Shown piece after piece: positions 36,924 through 44,293 of a stretch of DNA of 64,000 nt. Position numbers and translations under genes: made by a program. Source of the DNA: an uncultured Oscillospiraceae bacterium (GTDB taxonomy: Bacteria; Bacillota; Clostridia; Oscillospirales; Oscillospiraceae); NCBI GenBank assembly GCA_947624985.1, contig CANQMO010000003.1:52230-116229 (forward strand), given 5' to 3'. The notes beneath the pieces are model-generated. The model worked only from the letters and a program-made list of their open reading frames with translations. It was not told where the DNA came from and ran no database searches. How positions within the stretch are numbered: the first letter of the stretch is position 1; each line of letters opens with the position of its first letter.

Positions 36924-38213
36924 TTACGCCTTCGCGCCCAGGGTCTCCAGGGCGGCCAGACGGGCCGCCACGCAGAAAAGCTGGATGGCCGCGGCCAGGG
37001 AGGGGATGTCAGGGTAGGTGGGGGCGATACGGATGACGCTGTCGTCCGGGTCCTTGCCGTAGGGGAAGGGAGCCCCGGCGGGCGTCAGCACCAGCCCCGC
37101 CTCCTTGCACAGGGCCACGCACCGGGAGGCGGTGCCGGGCAGGCCCTCGTAGGCCACGAAGTACCCGCCCCGGGGACGTATCCACTTGCCGATATCCAGA
37201 GGCGCTATCTGTTCGTCCAGCGTGTGCAGCACGCAGTCGAACTTGGGCTTTACCAGAGCCGCGTGCTTTTTCATGTGCTCTCTGACGCCCTCGGCGGACT
37301 TGAAGAAATGTACATGCCGGAGCTGGTTGATCTTGTCGTAGCCGATGGTGGCCACGCCCATCTGCCGCAGCAGGAACTTCACGTTCCCCTCGCTGGCGGC
37401 CAGCACCGCCAGACCCGCCCCGGAGAAGGTCACCTTGCTGGTGGAGGTGAACTCATAGACCATATCCTCGGTGCCCTGCTCTTTGCAGGCGTCGAAGATG
37501 TTGAGCAACCGGTCGTCCTCCGCCTCGAAGCCGTGGACCAGATAGGCGTTGTCCCAGAAGATACGGAAGTCGTCCGCCGCGGGCTTCAGCGCCGCGAAGG
37601 CCCGGACCGTGTCGTCGGAGTAAGTGATACCGGAGGGATTGGAGTACTTGGGCACGCACCATATCCCCTTCACCTGGGGGTCGGATTCCACATACCGCTT
37701 CACCAGCTCCATGTCCGGACCGGTGGGGAGCATGGGGATGTTGATCATCTCCACGCCGAACTCCTGGCAGATGGCGAAATGCCGGTCATAGCCGGGGACC
37801 GGGCACAGGAATCGGATCTTCCCCTGTTCGCCCCAGGGCTTGGAGCCCTTGTACACGCCCAGCAGGATGGCCCGCACCACCGCGTCGTACATCAGGTTCA
37901 GACTGGACTGGCCGCCCATGATGATGTTCTTCTGCTCCAGCCCCAGCAGATCCGCGAAAAGCTGCTTGCACTCGTCCACGCCGGCAAGCTCCCCGTAGTT
38001 GCGCACGTCCGTGCCCTTGCGGGTGACGATCAGGGTGGAGGGGTTCTGGCCCAGCAGACCCATGGACAGGTCAAGCTGCACCGGATTGGGCTTGCCCCGG
38101 GACATGTCCAGATCCCGCTTGATGGACTTCAAGTCCTTGTATTCCGCGCTGACGGCGGCGTATTCCGCCGTCAACTCATCCTTCGTCATATCAAGATAAC
38201 TTTTCATTGCCAT
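36924..38213 (-). CDS. aspartate aminotransferase, type Ic (MocR-like fold)
   Basis: PLP aminotransferase of 429 residues. It fits the class that has RDLDMSRGKPNPVQLDLS near the start, NYGELAGVDECKQLFADLL, VPKYSNPSGITYSDDTV, the PLP Lys region FTSTSKVTFSGAG, and a C-terminal Arg in SVIRIAPTYPD. Members have been described as aspartate aminotransferases of subgroup Ic; the amino donor here is inferred from that. AGGAG precedes ATG 38213. Its promoter is at 38244-38272, and repeat copy 3 lies at its 3' end. Confidence 0.85.
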   Translation of the reverse strand: MAMKSYLDMTKDELTAEYAAVSAEYKDLKSIKRDLDMSRGKPNPVQLDLSMGLLGQNPSTLIVTRKGTDVRNYGELAGVDECKQLFADLLGLEQKNIIMGGQSSLNLMYDAVVRAILLGVYKGSKPWGEQGKIRFLCPVPGYDRHFAICQEFGVEMINIPMLPTGPDMELVKRYVESDPQVKGIWCVPKYSNPSGITYSDDTVRAFAALKPAADDFRIFWDNAYLVHGFEAEDDRLLNIFDACKEQGTEDMVYEFTSTSKVTFSGAGLAVLAASEGNVKFLLRQMGVATIGYDKINQLRHVHFFKSAEGVREHMKKHAALVKPKFDCVLHTLDEQIAPLDIGKWIRPRGGYFVAYEGLPGTASRCVALCKEAGLVLTPAGAPFPYGKDPDDSVIRIAPTYPDIPSLAAAIQLFCVAARLAALETLGAKA

Positions 38214-38243
38214 AAAAACTCCTAATTACAGTCGTTCCCATAC

Positions 38244-38272
38244 AGTATAATCACTCGCCCCGCTTTTTGCAA
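38244..38272 (-). promoter_or_regulatory. promoter of the type Ic aminotransferase
   Basis: Minus strand TTGCAA (38272-38267), 17-base spacer, TATACT (38249-38244). Confidence 0.75.
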
Positions 38273-38299
38273 TCAAAACATGCAAGTTTGTCCGTTTAT

Positions 38300-38335
38300 A
38301 CAAAAAGAACGCCCCCCGAACGGCGGTCGGGGGGC
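38300..38335 (-). terminator. intrinsic terminator of the rubrerythrin gene
   Basis: GCCCCCCGA/TCGGGGGGC 9-bp stem with a 7-base loop; on the minus strand it is followed by GTTCTTTTTG. Confidence 0.8.
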
Positions 38336-38355
38336 AAAAAGCGGTCTTGCGGGTA

Positions 38356-38892
38356 TCAGTAGTTTTCGGCGTGGACCTCGAAGTAGCTCATGGGGTGGTT
38401 GCAGGTGGGGCAGACCTCGGGGGCGGCGGTGCCGACCACGATGTGGCCGCAGTTGCGGCACTCCCAGACCTTGACCTCGCTCTTGGCAAAGACCTGAGCG
38501 GTCTCCACGTTTTTGAGCAGGGCGCGGTAGCGCTCCTCATGGGTCTTTTCGATGGCGGCCACCAGACGGAACCGGGCGGCCAGCTCGTGGAAGCCCTCCT
38601 CGTCGGCGGTCTTGGCAAAGCCGTCGTACATGTCGGTCCACTCGTAATTCTCGCCGTCGGCGGCGGCGGCCAGATTCTGGGCGGTGTCGCCGATACCCTC
38701 CAGCTCCTTGAACCAGAGCTTGGCGTGCTCCTTCTCGTTGTCGGCGGTCTTCAGAAACAGGGCGGCGATCTGCTCAAAGCCCTCTTTCTTGGCCTTGGAG
38801 GCGAAATAGGTGTACTTGTTGCGGGCCTGGGACTCGCCGGCGAAAGCGGCTTCCAGGTTCTTCTCGGTCTGGGTGCCAGCGTATTTGTTCAT
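38356..38892 (-). CDS. rbr: rubrerythrin
   Basis: Non-haem diiron peroxidase for defence against H2O2 in anaerobes. The 178-residue protein has a four-helix diiron domain ([44 protein letters not shown]) and a C-terminal rubredoxin-like domain with ECRNCGH and [12 protein letters not shown] 38892 has AAAGGAG upstream. The promoter at 38956-38984 is close to consensus. A possible PerR site was looked for but not found. Confidence 0.96.
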   Translation of the reverse strand: MNKYAGTQTEKNLEAAFAGESQARNKYTYFASKAKKEGFEQIAALFLKTADNEKEHAKLWFKELEGIGDTAQNLAAAADGENYEWTDMYDGFAKTADEEGFHELAARFRLVAAIEKTHEERYRALLKNVETAQVFAKSEVKVWECRNCGHIVVGTAAPEVCPTCNHPMSYFEVHAENY

Positions 38893-38955
38893 CGTTCCGA
38901 TCTCCTTTACCTCATTAGAATAGTCATTCAGCTGTAGAATTAGGAATGTGTCCTG

Positions 38956-38984
38956 ATTTTATCACAGGTCGGGCCTGTTGTCAA
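38956..38984 (-). promoter_or_regulatory. promoter of rubrerythrin
   Basis: Minus strand TTGACA (38984-38979), 17-base spacer, TAAAAT (38961-38956). Confidence 0.8.
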
Positions 38985-38993
38985 CGAAAACGG

Positions 38994-39458
38994 TCACCGG
39001 ATGGTGATACCGGTGAGGGCTTTGATGAGCCCCCGGCAGCCGGCGTTCACGTCCCGCCAGGTGGTCTCAAAATCCCCGGTGTACCAGGGGTCCGCCACGT
39101 CGCCGGGGCTGTCGGTGTATTCCATGAGCATTCTAAGCTTGTCCTGGGGGTCGCCGCCGCAGATACGGCGCATGCTGCGCAGATTGGCGCTGTCCATGCC
39201 GATGAGCAGGTCGAACGCGGCGTAGTCCCGCCGGTTCATCTGGCGGGCGGTCTTGCCGGCGCAGTCGATACCGTGCTTTTGCAGCACCCGCCGGGCGGGG
39301 GGATAGACGGGATTGCCCAATTCCTCGGCGCTGGTGGCGGCGGAGGCGATGGTGAACTCGTTCTGCATGTCCAGCCGGGCCACCAGCTGCTTCATGACGA
39401 ACTCCGCCATGGGGCTGCGGCAGATATTGCCGTGGCACACGAAAAGGATCTTTGTCAA
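38994..39458 (-). CDS. low-molecular-weight protein tyrosine phosphatase
   Basis: Small Cys-based phosphatase of 154 residues. The P-loop is VCHGNICRS (C8 to R14) right at the N terminus, and the general acid lies in DVADPWYTGDF. In Firmicutes such enzymes dephosphorylate capsule tyrosine kinases or arginine-phosphorylated proteins; the target here is unknown. It follows the alpha/beta hydrolase by 15 bases in one operon. Confidence 0.92.
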   Translation of the reverse strand: MTKILFVCHGNICRSPMAEFVMKQLVARLDMQNEFTIASAATSAEELGNPVYPPARRVLQKHGIDCAGKTARQMNRRDYAAFDLLIGMDSANLRSMRRICGGDPQDKLRMLMEYTDSPGDVADPWYTGDFETTWRDVNAGCRGLIKALTGITIR

Positions 39459-39473
39459 AGGGCCGCTCCTTTC

Positions 39474-40421
39474 TCAGGTACTGTGTTCATTTATGGGGAT
39501 ATCCAGCGAGAGGATGAACTGCCGGACCGTCCGCTCGTATTTTTCCGGGTCCAGGATATAGGCGATGGCGTGGGCCGCGTCGGGAACGGTGATGCGCGTC
39601 TTGGGCGAGGTGCACGCGTCGAATATCTCCCGGCTCATGTCGCAGGGGACGAACCGGTCGTCCTCCCCGTGTATGAGCAGGATGGGGACCTTGGCGTGCC
39701 GGACGGCCTCCACCGGCGCGGCGGCGGTGAGACTGAAGCCGCCGAACAGCCGGGCGCCCAGCAGGATGAAGGGGTAGAGCAGGATGGACGCGGGGCCCAT
39801 GCTCTCCCGGCCCACCTTCTTGATGATGGCGCTGGGGGAGGAGTAGGGACAGTCGGCGATGATCCCCTTGACCTCCTCCGGCAGGTCCAGATCCGAAGCC
39901 ATCAGCACCGTGGCCGCGCCCATGGACACCCCCGCCAGCGTGATGGGCTTGCCCGGCCAGCGCCTGGCCACGTACTGAGCCCAGTTGAGACAGTCGAACC
40001 GCTCCTTGACGCCGAAGGAGATGGTCTTGCCCTCGCTCCTGCCGTGGGAGCGCTGGTCCACGACGATGGTGTTCATCCCCATCTCCCGGGCCAGCTTGTT
40101 GCCGCCGCAGAAGTCCCGCTGGCCGGTGCTCTTGTAGCCGTGGAATTCGATCTGCAAAGGCGCGTCGTCGTCCACATGGTAGTAGCGCCCGAACAGCTTC
40201 GTCCCGTCATCGGCGGTCAGGTCGATACCCTCAAAGGGGATGTCGTCCATGGAGTGGATGAGCGCCGTCATGGTCTCCCGGTAGGGGTCGTACTGCTCCT
40301 CCGGCGGCAGGTCATACGGGCTCTCCGAGTGGTCGGGGTGATAAAAAGGAATGCGGTAGGCGAAGTAACTCATGGCGATGACCGCCGCGATGAGTATGAC
40401 AATGAGAAGGATCAGGGACAT
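39474..40421 (-). CDS. membrane-anchored alpha/beta hydrolase
   Basis: A 315-residue protein with one N-terminal membrane helix (MSLILLIVILIAAVIAMSYF) and an alpha/beta-hydrolase domain: nucleophile Ser in LAGVSMGAA, Asp in HGEDDRFVP, His in DAAHAIAYI, and the oxyanion stretch VVDQRSHGRSEG. It resembles the YqkD/BAAT-like hydrolases, esterases of unknown substrate. The start at 40421 has GGAGGA 9 bases upstream; the frame extends further upstream without a site. Transcribed from the promoter at 40496-40524. Confidence 0.85.
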   Translation of the reverse strand: MSLILLIVILIAAVIAMSYFAYRIPFYHPDHSESPYDLPPEEQYDPYRETMTALIHSMDDIPFEGIDLTADDGTKLFGRYYHVDDDAPLQIEFHGYKSTGQRDFCGGNKLAREMGMNTIVVDQRSHGRSEGKTISFGVKERFDCLNWAQYVARRWPGKPITLAGVSMGAATVLMASDLDLPEEVKGIIADCPYSSPSAIIKKVGRESMGPASILLYPFILLGARLFGGFSLTAAAPVEAVRHAKVPILLIHGEDDRFVPCDMSREIFDACTSPKTRITVPDAAHAIAYILDPEKYERTVRQFILSLDIPINEHST

Positions 40422-40453
40422 GGCAAAGTCCTCCGTCGTTCGTTTTTCGCCGC

Positions 40454-40482
40454 GTATCCGCCGGGACGTCCCCGGCGGATAC
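40454..40482 (-). other. 12-bp hairpin in the leader of the hydrolase gene
   Basis: GTATCCGCCGGG and CCCCGGCGGATAC pair across a 4-base loop, between the promoter and the ribosome-binding site. There is no T tail, so it may stabilise the mRNA or be a protein-binding site. Confidence 0.55.
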
Positions 40483-40495
40483 AAAGGCTGTTACC

Positions 40496-40524
40496 AGTAT
40501 AATTTCCGATCGTTTTTCTGTCAA
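40496..40524 (-). promoter_or_regulatory. promoter of the hydrolase-phosphatase operon
   Basis: Minus strand TTGACA (40524-40519), 17-base spacer, TATACT (40501-40496). Confidence 0.8.
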
Positions 40525-40598
40525 TCGGTCGGTCGGATTTTTCTTGTGTTTCCCCATGGAGTGTGTTAACTTATTCTAAGAAGAAAGGGGCGCCGGCT

Positions 40599-40955
40599 AT
40601 GGAGGAGAAGAAAAACGCGGCTTGCAGCCCGGCACAGGACGACGCGCTGTGGGACGCGCTCATCGCCCTGCAAGGGGAGACGTTCTATACGGCCAAGGGC
40701 CTTGCATACACCTATCTCATCCGTGAGCGGCGGGACGGGGCCATAGGCGGGGAGATGTTCATCAGCCGCAAGGAAAAGAGCATAACCCAGAGCACCGTTT
40801 TCGTGGCCTTTCACAGGGCGCTGGAGCTGGGGGGCGACGTGGAGGGGCCCAAGCGTCTGGGCACCTTCGGAGCCAGCTACCTCTATCCCGTGTTCATCCG
40901 GCTCGGTATCATCCGAAAGCCTGAGACGGCCCAGACGTCTCTTTTTCCGCAATGA
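40599..40955 (+). CDS. small conserved-looking protein of unknown function
   Basis: A 118-residue soluble protein with no family I can name. Its core reads GETFYTAKGLAYTYLI, GGEMFISRKEKSITQSTV, then a helix AFHRALELGG and GTFGASYLYPVFIRLGII. The strand-rich first part followed by a helix and the many charged residues suggest a small nucleic-acid- or protein-binding fold. ATG 40599 has GAAAGGGG 8 bases upstream. It stands alone, with a strong hairpin downstream shared with the next minus-strand gene. Confidence 0.7.
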   Translation: MEEKKNAACSPAQDDALWDALIALQGETFYTAKGLAYTYLIRERRDGAIGGEMFISRKEKSITQSTVFVAFHRALELGGDVEGPKRLGTFGASYLYPVFIRLGIIRKPETAQTSLFPQ

Positions 40956-40958
40956 ACA

Positions 40959-40986
40959 CCGCCCGCCGCAGACCTGCGGCGGGCGG
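40959..40986. terminator. bidirectional hairpin between two small genes
   Basis: CCGCCCGCCGCA/TGCGGCGGGCGG perfect 12-bp stem with a GACC loop. Only weak T runs are present; likely serves both convergent genes. Confidence 0.65.
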
Positions 40987-40995
40987 CGCTGTTTC

Positions 40996-41499
40996 TTAAA
41001 AGCTCTCGATCAGCAGAGCGCGTATCTGCTGGGCGAAGCGCCGCTCGTCCGCGGCGAAGGCGGCGAACGCCTCCCGCAGGTCCGGGTCCGGCGTCTGTTC
41101 GCAGGCCCTTTCGTACGCCCCCGCCATCTTATCCGCCTGTAGGTACAGCGCCCGCAGGGAGGCCAGCTTCCCCGTTATGCTCCTGCAATCCTCGTTGCCG
41201 CCGCCGGTGACGCCGGTGACGATGAAATGCTCGGCCCGCAGGCGGCGCAGGTGCCGCCGGGCCCCGGCGGCTATGTGTTGCAGTACGGCCCTGCCGTCCG
41301 TAGGGAGCAGCCGGGCCAGGGCGGCCGCCCAGACCGCGGAACAGGTCTCGTCGTGTATGAAGCCCAGCAGCGTGTCCTCCAGCGAGTATGTATCCGCCGG
41401 CCTCGGAGGCGGCCCCAGCGCCGGGTCTCCGGCGCCGCCGGTGACCCGCTGCCAGACCGCGTCGAAACCGGCCAGGCTCTCCCGGATCGTCTCGTCCAT
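40996..41499 (-). CDS. helical protein, possibly ferritin-like
   Basis: A 167-residue, mostly helical protein. Acidic/His positions such as FIHDETCSAVW, RLRAEHFIV and FAADERRFAQQI are spaced like the metal-binding helices of ferritin-like proteins, but not all ligands are clear. It lacks a rubredoxin tail. The start at 41499 has GGGAGGGA upstream; a longer open frame into the SGNH gene region is not supported. Function unknown. Confidence 0.55.
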   Translation of the reverse strand: MDETIRESLAGFDAVWQRVTGGAGDPALGPPPRPADTYSLEDTLLGFIHDETCSAVWAAALARLLPTDGRAVLQHIAAGARRHLRRLRAEHFIVTGVTGGGNEDCRSITGKLASLRALYLQADKMAGAYERACEQTPDPDLREAFAAFAADERRFAQQIRALLIESF

Positions 41500-41549
41500 C
41501 TTCCATCCCTCCCGCCCATTGTATGCGCGGGGGAGGCGCCATGACAAAA

Positions 41550-41579
41550 ACCGCCCCGCCTGATTACCGGCGGGACGGT
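41550..41579 (-). terminator. intrinsic terminator of the SGNH gene cluster
   Basis: Minus strand ACCGTCCCGCC/GGCGGGGCGGT stem (one wobble), followed by TTTTTG. Confidence 0.75.
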
Positions 41580-41585
41580 CAGTTT

Positions 41586-42527
41586 TTACTGATAGGCGTG
41601 GGTCCGTACATATTGCAGGATGGCGTTGTAGCCGTCCGGGGTGAAGTGGATGCCGTCGCCGGAGCAGTAGCTCCCGTTCAGATTGCCGCTGTCGTCCACG
41701 AGCGTCTCCCGGGTGTTCAGATACCGCAGCCCCATCTGGGCGGCGATGTCCTGTATCCAGCCGTTGGCGGCGTTGATCTGTTCGTTGGTTATGCCCTCGG
41801 TGTTGCCGCCGGGGTAACCGCCGTCGATGACCGGGAAGATGGACTGACACATGATCCGCGTGTTGGGGCTGGCGGTCTGGATGGCCTGCAAAAGACCGGT
41901 GTAGTAGTCTCTGAACTGGGTCTCGTCCAGAAGGGTGACGCCGTTGAGCCCCAGCGTGACGATCAGATACTCCGGCTGCCCGGCGGCGGCGGCGTCGGCG
42001 ATGGAGAGGGTCTGCGCGTTGACCGTGTCACCCATCGGATAGTACTGGACCGTCTCGATGGCCCAGTTGAACAGGCTCAGCGTGCCGCTGGCGGGGACCC
42101 AGACCTGATAGGAGGGAAGGACGCTGTAAGCCATCAGCCCGTAAGTGGTGCTGTCGCCCAAAAAGACGAGCTTGTTCTGATATTCCATACCCAGGTCGAT
42201 GGTGGCGGTCAGGACGGTGGAGGGGGCCGCGGGGGCCACCTCGGGCGTCACGTCCGCCGTCTGGCCGTCGGGGACGGTCCCGTCCGCCGCCTGGCCCTCA
42301 ACAGGGGCCTGACCGTCAACGGGGGTCTGACCGTCGACGGAGGTCTGCCCGTCGGCGGGGACTTGGCCTTCAACAGGCGTCTGGACGTCGGCTGGGGACG
42401 CCGTGGTCTGGGAAGGACCGCCGTCTACGAGAGAGACATAGGCCAGCAGAACGATACAGACGATCAGACAGATCAGTATGGCAATGGTCCAGAGAACGTA
42501 AAAGCCCTCCCTGGTCCTTCCGCTCAT
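41586..42527 (-). CDS. membrane-linked SGNH/GDSL hydrolase, paralogue 1
   Basis: A 313-residue protein with one N-terminal membrane helix (residues 11-33), a linker of hexapeptide repeats, and an SGNH domain. The domain shows the nucleophile LVFLGDSTTYG (S126), an Asn in LGLNGV and the C-terminal DGIHF with Asp and His in the DxxH spacing (H294). It probably removes acyl groups from an envelope polymer outside the cell; the substrate is unknown. It is the last of three tandem paralogues and the only one with a complete triad. Confidence 0.8.
   Translation of the reverse strand: MSGRTREGFYVLWTIAILICLIVCIVLLAYVSLVDGGPSQTTASPADVQTPVEGQVPADGQTSVDGQTPVDGQAPVEGQAADGTVPDGQTADVTPEVAPAAPSTVLTATIDLGMEYQNKLVFLGDSTTYGLMAYSVLPSYQVWVPASGTLSLFNWAIETVQYYPMGDTVNAQTLSIADAAAAGQPEYLIVTLGLNGVTLLDETQFRDYYTGLLQAIQTASPNTRIMCQSIFPVIDGGYPGGNTEGITNEQINAANGWIQDIAAQMGLRYLNTRETLVDDSGNLNGSYCSGDGIHFTPDGYNAILQYVRTHAYQ
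42293..42384 (-). repeat. 18-bp tandem repeats coding hexapeptides in SGNH paralogue 1
   Basis: Five imperfect 18-base units encode variants of x-P-V-D/E-G-Q (for example TPVDGQ, APVEGQ) in the linker after the membrane helix. Such repeats change length easily by slippage and would alter how far the enzyme domain reaches into the wall. Confidence 0.8.
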
Positions 42528-42555
42528 GGATGCGCCTCCTTACCGGCAAGACCGG

Positions 42556-43374
42556 TCACAGATAGGGGTGGGTGCGAAGATTTTGCAGCACGACGGCAAA
42601 ACCGTCGGCGTTGAGATGTATGCCCTGATCGTCGCCGTTGTTGTACTCGACCCGCAGACCGCCGGTCTCGTCCGTGAGAAGGTCGTGGGTGTTGAGATAC
42701 CGGACGCCGGTGGCGGCGGCCACGTCCCGGACCCAGACGTTGGCGGTGTTGACGGCGGCGTTGCTGATACCGCCGGGGGCTCTGCTGTCGATGACGGGGT
42801 ACAGGGACTGACAGATGATCTTTGTGTTGGGACTGGCGGTCTGAACGGCCTGGATCAGGTCGGTATAGTGCTGCTTGAACGATGTCTCGTCCAGCATGGC
42901 GATGCCGTTGATACCCAGAGTGATGACCAGGACCTCCGGCTGCCGCCGGGCGGCGCAGTCCGTGATGGACAGGCCCACGGCGCTGTCGGGAGAGTCGGGG
43001 GCGTAGTAGTCGATGGTCTCAATGGCCCAGTTGTACAGGGCCATGGTGCCGCTGGCGGGGGTCCAGACCTGGGTGAAGGGGACCACGTCGTAAAAGCCCA
43101 GACCGTAAGTGGTGCTGTCGCCCAGGAACACCAGCTTGTCCTGGTACTCCTGGCCCATGTCCGCCGTCTCCGGCAGGTCCACCGGCACGGGCGTGGGCTC
43201 CGGGGAGGGGGTGGGCGTGACGGCCGCCTGCGTCTGGGCGGACGGCTCCGGCCGGGCGTTCCCGGTCCGGTAGCGCACCAGCATGAACGCCAGTACCGCC
43301 AGCTCCGCCAGGATCAGGCATAGCAGTATGACGATGACACGCTTCAAATGCGCGCTGCGAGACGGTCTGTTCAT
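42556..43374 (-). CDS. membrane-linked SGNH/GDSL hydrolase, paralogue 2
   Basis: A 272-residue paralogue with an N-terminal membrane helix, a Pro/Thr linker (TPTPSPEPTPVPV) and the SGNH domain. It keeps the nucleophile LVFLGDSTTYG (S87) and the Asn in LGINGI, but the C-terminal His lies in DDQGIHLN, where the DxxH Asp position is Gln. Activity may be reduced or rely on the neighbouring Asp. The Met at 43374 follows AGGGAGAG; an upstream in-frame extension overlaps paralogue 3 and is unlikely. Confidence 0.78.
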   Translation of the reverse strand: MNRPSRSAHLKRVIVILLCLILAELAVLAFMLVRYRTGNARPEPSAQTQAAVTPTPSPEPTPVPVDLPETADMGQEYQDKLVFLGDSTTYGLGFYDVVPFTQVWTPASGTMALYNWAIETIDYYAPDSPDSAVGLSITDCAARRQPEVLVITLGINGIAMLDETSFKQHYTDLIQAVQTASPNTKIICQSLYPVIDSRAPGGISNAAVNTANVWVRDVAAATGVRYLNTHDLLTDETGGLRVEYNNGDDQGIHLNADGFAVVLQNLRTHPYL

Positions 43375-43420
43375 TCTTTCTCTCTCCCTCTCATTTTCCC
43401 GCCGGGACGGAACGACACGG

Positions 43421-44194
43421 TCACAGCCAGGCGTGGGTGCGGATGTGCGTGAGCAGCGCCTCAAAGCCCGTGGTGTTCATGTGGATACCCATGGCCAGAT
43501 CGTCGTTATAATCGGTGCGCAGCTGTCCGTTCTCGTCCATGAGCGCGTCGTGAGAGTTGAGGTAACGCACGCCCATCTCCTCCGCCATGGAATAGATCCA
43601 CTGGTTGGCGGTGTTGATCTTCTCGTTGCTGATACCGGCCGGCACCCGGCTGTCCATGACGGGAAGGATAGACTGGCAGATGATCTTGGTGTCGGGACTG
43701 GCCTCCTTTATGGATGTGAGCACATCCGTATAGTAGCCACGAAACGCCTCCTCGTCCAGCATGGCGATGCCGTTGAGCCCCAGGGTGATGATCAGGATCT
43801 CCGGCTGCCGCCGGGCGGCGCAGTCGGGGATGAGCAGGCTCTCGACCACGTCCGGCGTGGCGGGGTCGCGGTAGGCGATGGGATCGATATACACGTTGAA
43901 AAGGCTCATGGTCCCCACCGAATCGGTCCACACCTGGGTAAAGGGCAGAATGCCGAGGCCGGCCAGCCAATAGATGGAGCTGTCGCCCAAAAAGACGATC
44001 TTGTCGATATACTCCTGGCCCGCGTCCTCCGTCTCGCCCAATTCCACCGGCACGGGCGTGGGCTCCGGCGCCGTGGCGCCGTCATCCGGGGCCGTGTCCG
44101 CCGCCGGGCCCGGCGCCGCGCCGGTCAGGAACAGCAAAGCGGCTATGAGTACGCACAGGGCCTTTTTCCTGAGAGAACGCTCTGCAAAATGCAT
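43421..44194 (-). CDS. secreted SGNH/GDSL hydrolase-like protein, paralogue 3
   Basis: A 257-residue paralogue with a signal-like helix (KALCVLIAALLFLTGAA), a short Pro linker and the SGNH domain. The nucleophile block is VFLGDSSIYWL (S72), Asn in LGLNGI. The C-terminal block is DDLAMGIHMN: the Asp is not three residues before the His but six, so the triad looks broken. It is first of the three genes. The start at 44194 has GGGGAGACGG upstream. Confidence 0.75.
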   Translation of the reverse strand: MHFAERSLRKKALCVLIAALLFLTGAAPGPAADTAPDDGATAPEPTPVPVELGETEDAGQEYIDKIVFLGDSSIYWLAGLGILPFTQVWTDSVGTMSLFNVYIDPIAYRDPATPDVVESLLIPDCAARRQPEILIITLGLNGIAMLDEEAFRGYYTDVLTSIKEASPDTKIICQSILPVMDSRVPAGISNEKINTANQWIYSMAEEMGVRYLNSHDALMDENGQLRTDYNDDLAMGIHMNTTGFEALLTHIRTHAWL

Positions 44195-44225
44195 CCGTCT
44201 CCCCACTGTCCTTTCTTCTTGAATG

Positions 44226-44259
44226 AAACCCAAGGGGAAGCACACGCTTCCCCCGGTTT
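44226..44259 (-). terminator. terminator after the EF-G-like gene
   Basis: AACCGGGGGAAGC/GCTTCCCCTTGGGTT stem with a GTGT loop and a moderate T tail on the minus strand. Confidence 0.65.
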
Positions 44260-44293
44260 GCTCAGAGCTTATTTGAATGACGTCTGCCCGCCG

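Noticed and set aside
38881..38945. PerR box upstream of rubrerythrin
   Set aside because: The AT-rich TAGAAT motifs are direct repeats, not the inverted TTATAAT-type PerR palindrome.
42293..42384. Possible CRISPR array
   Set aside because: The 18-bp units are directly adjacent, have no spacers, and code for a hexapeptide repeat in frame.
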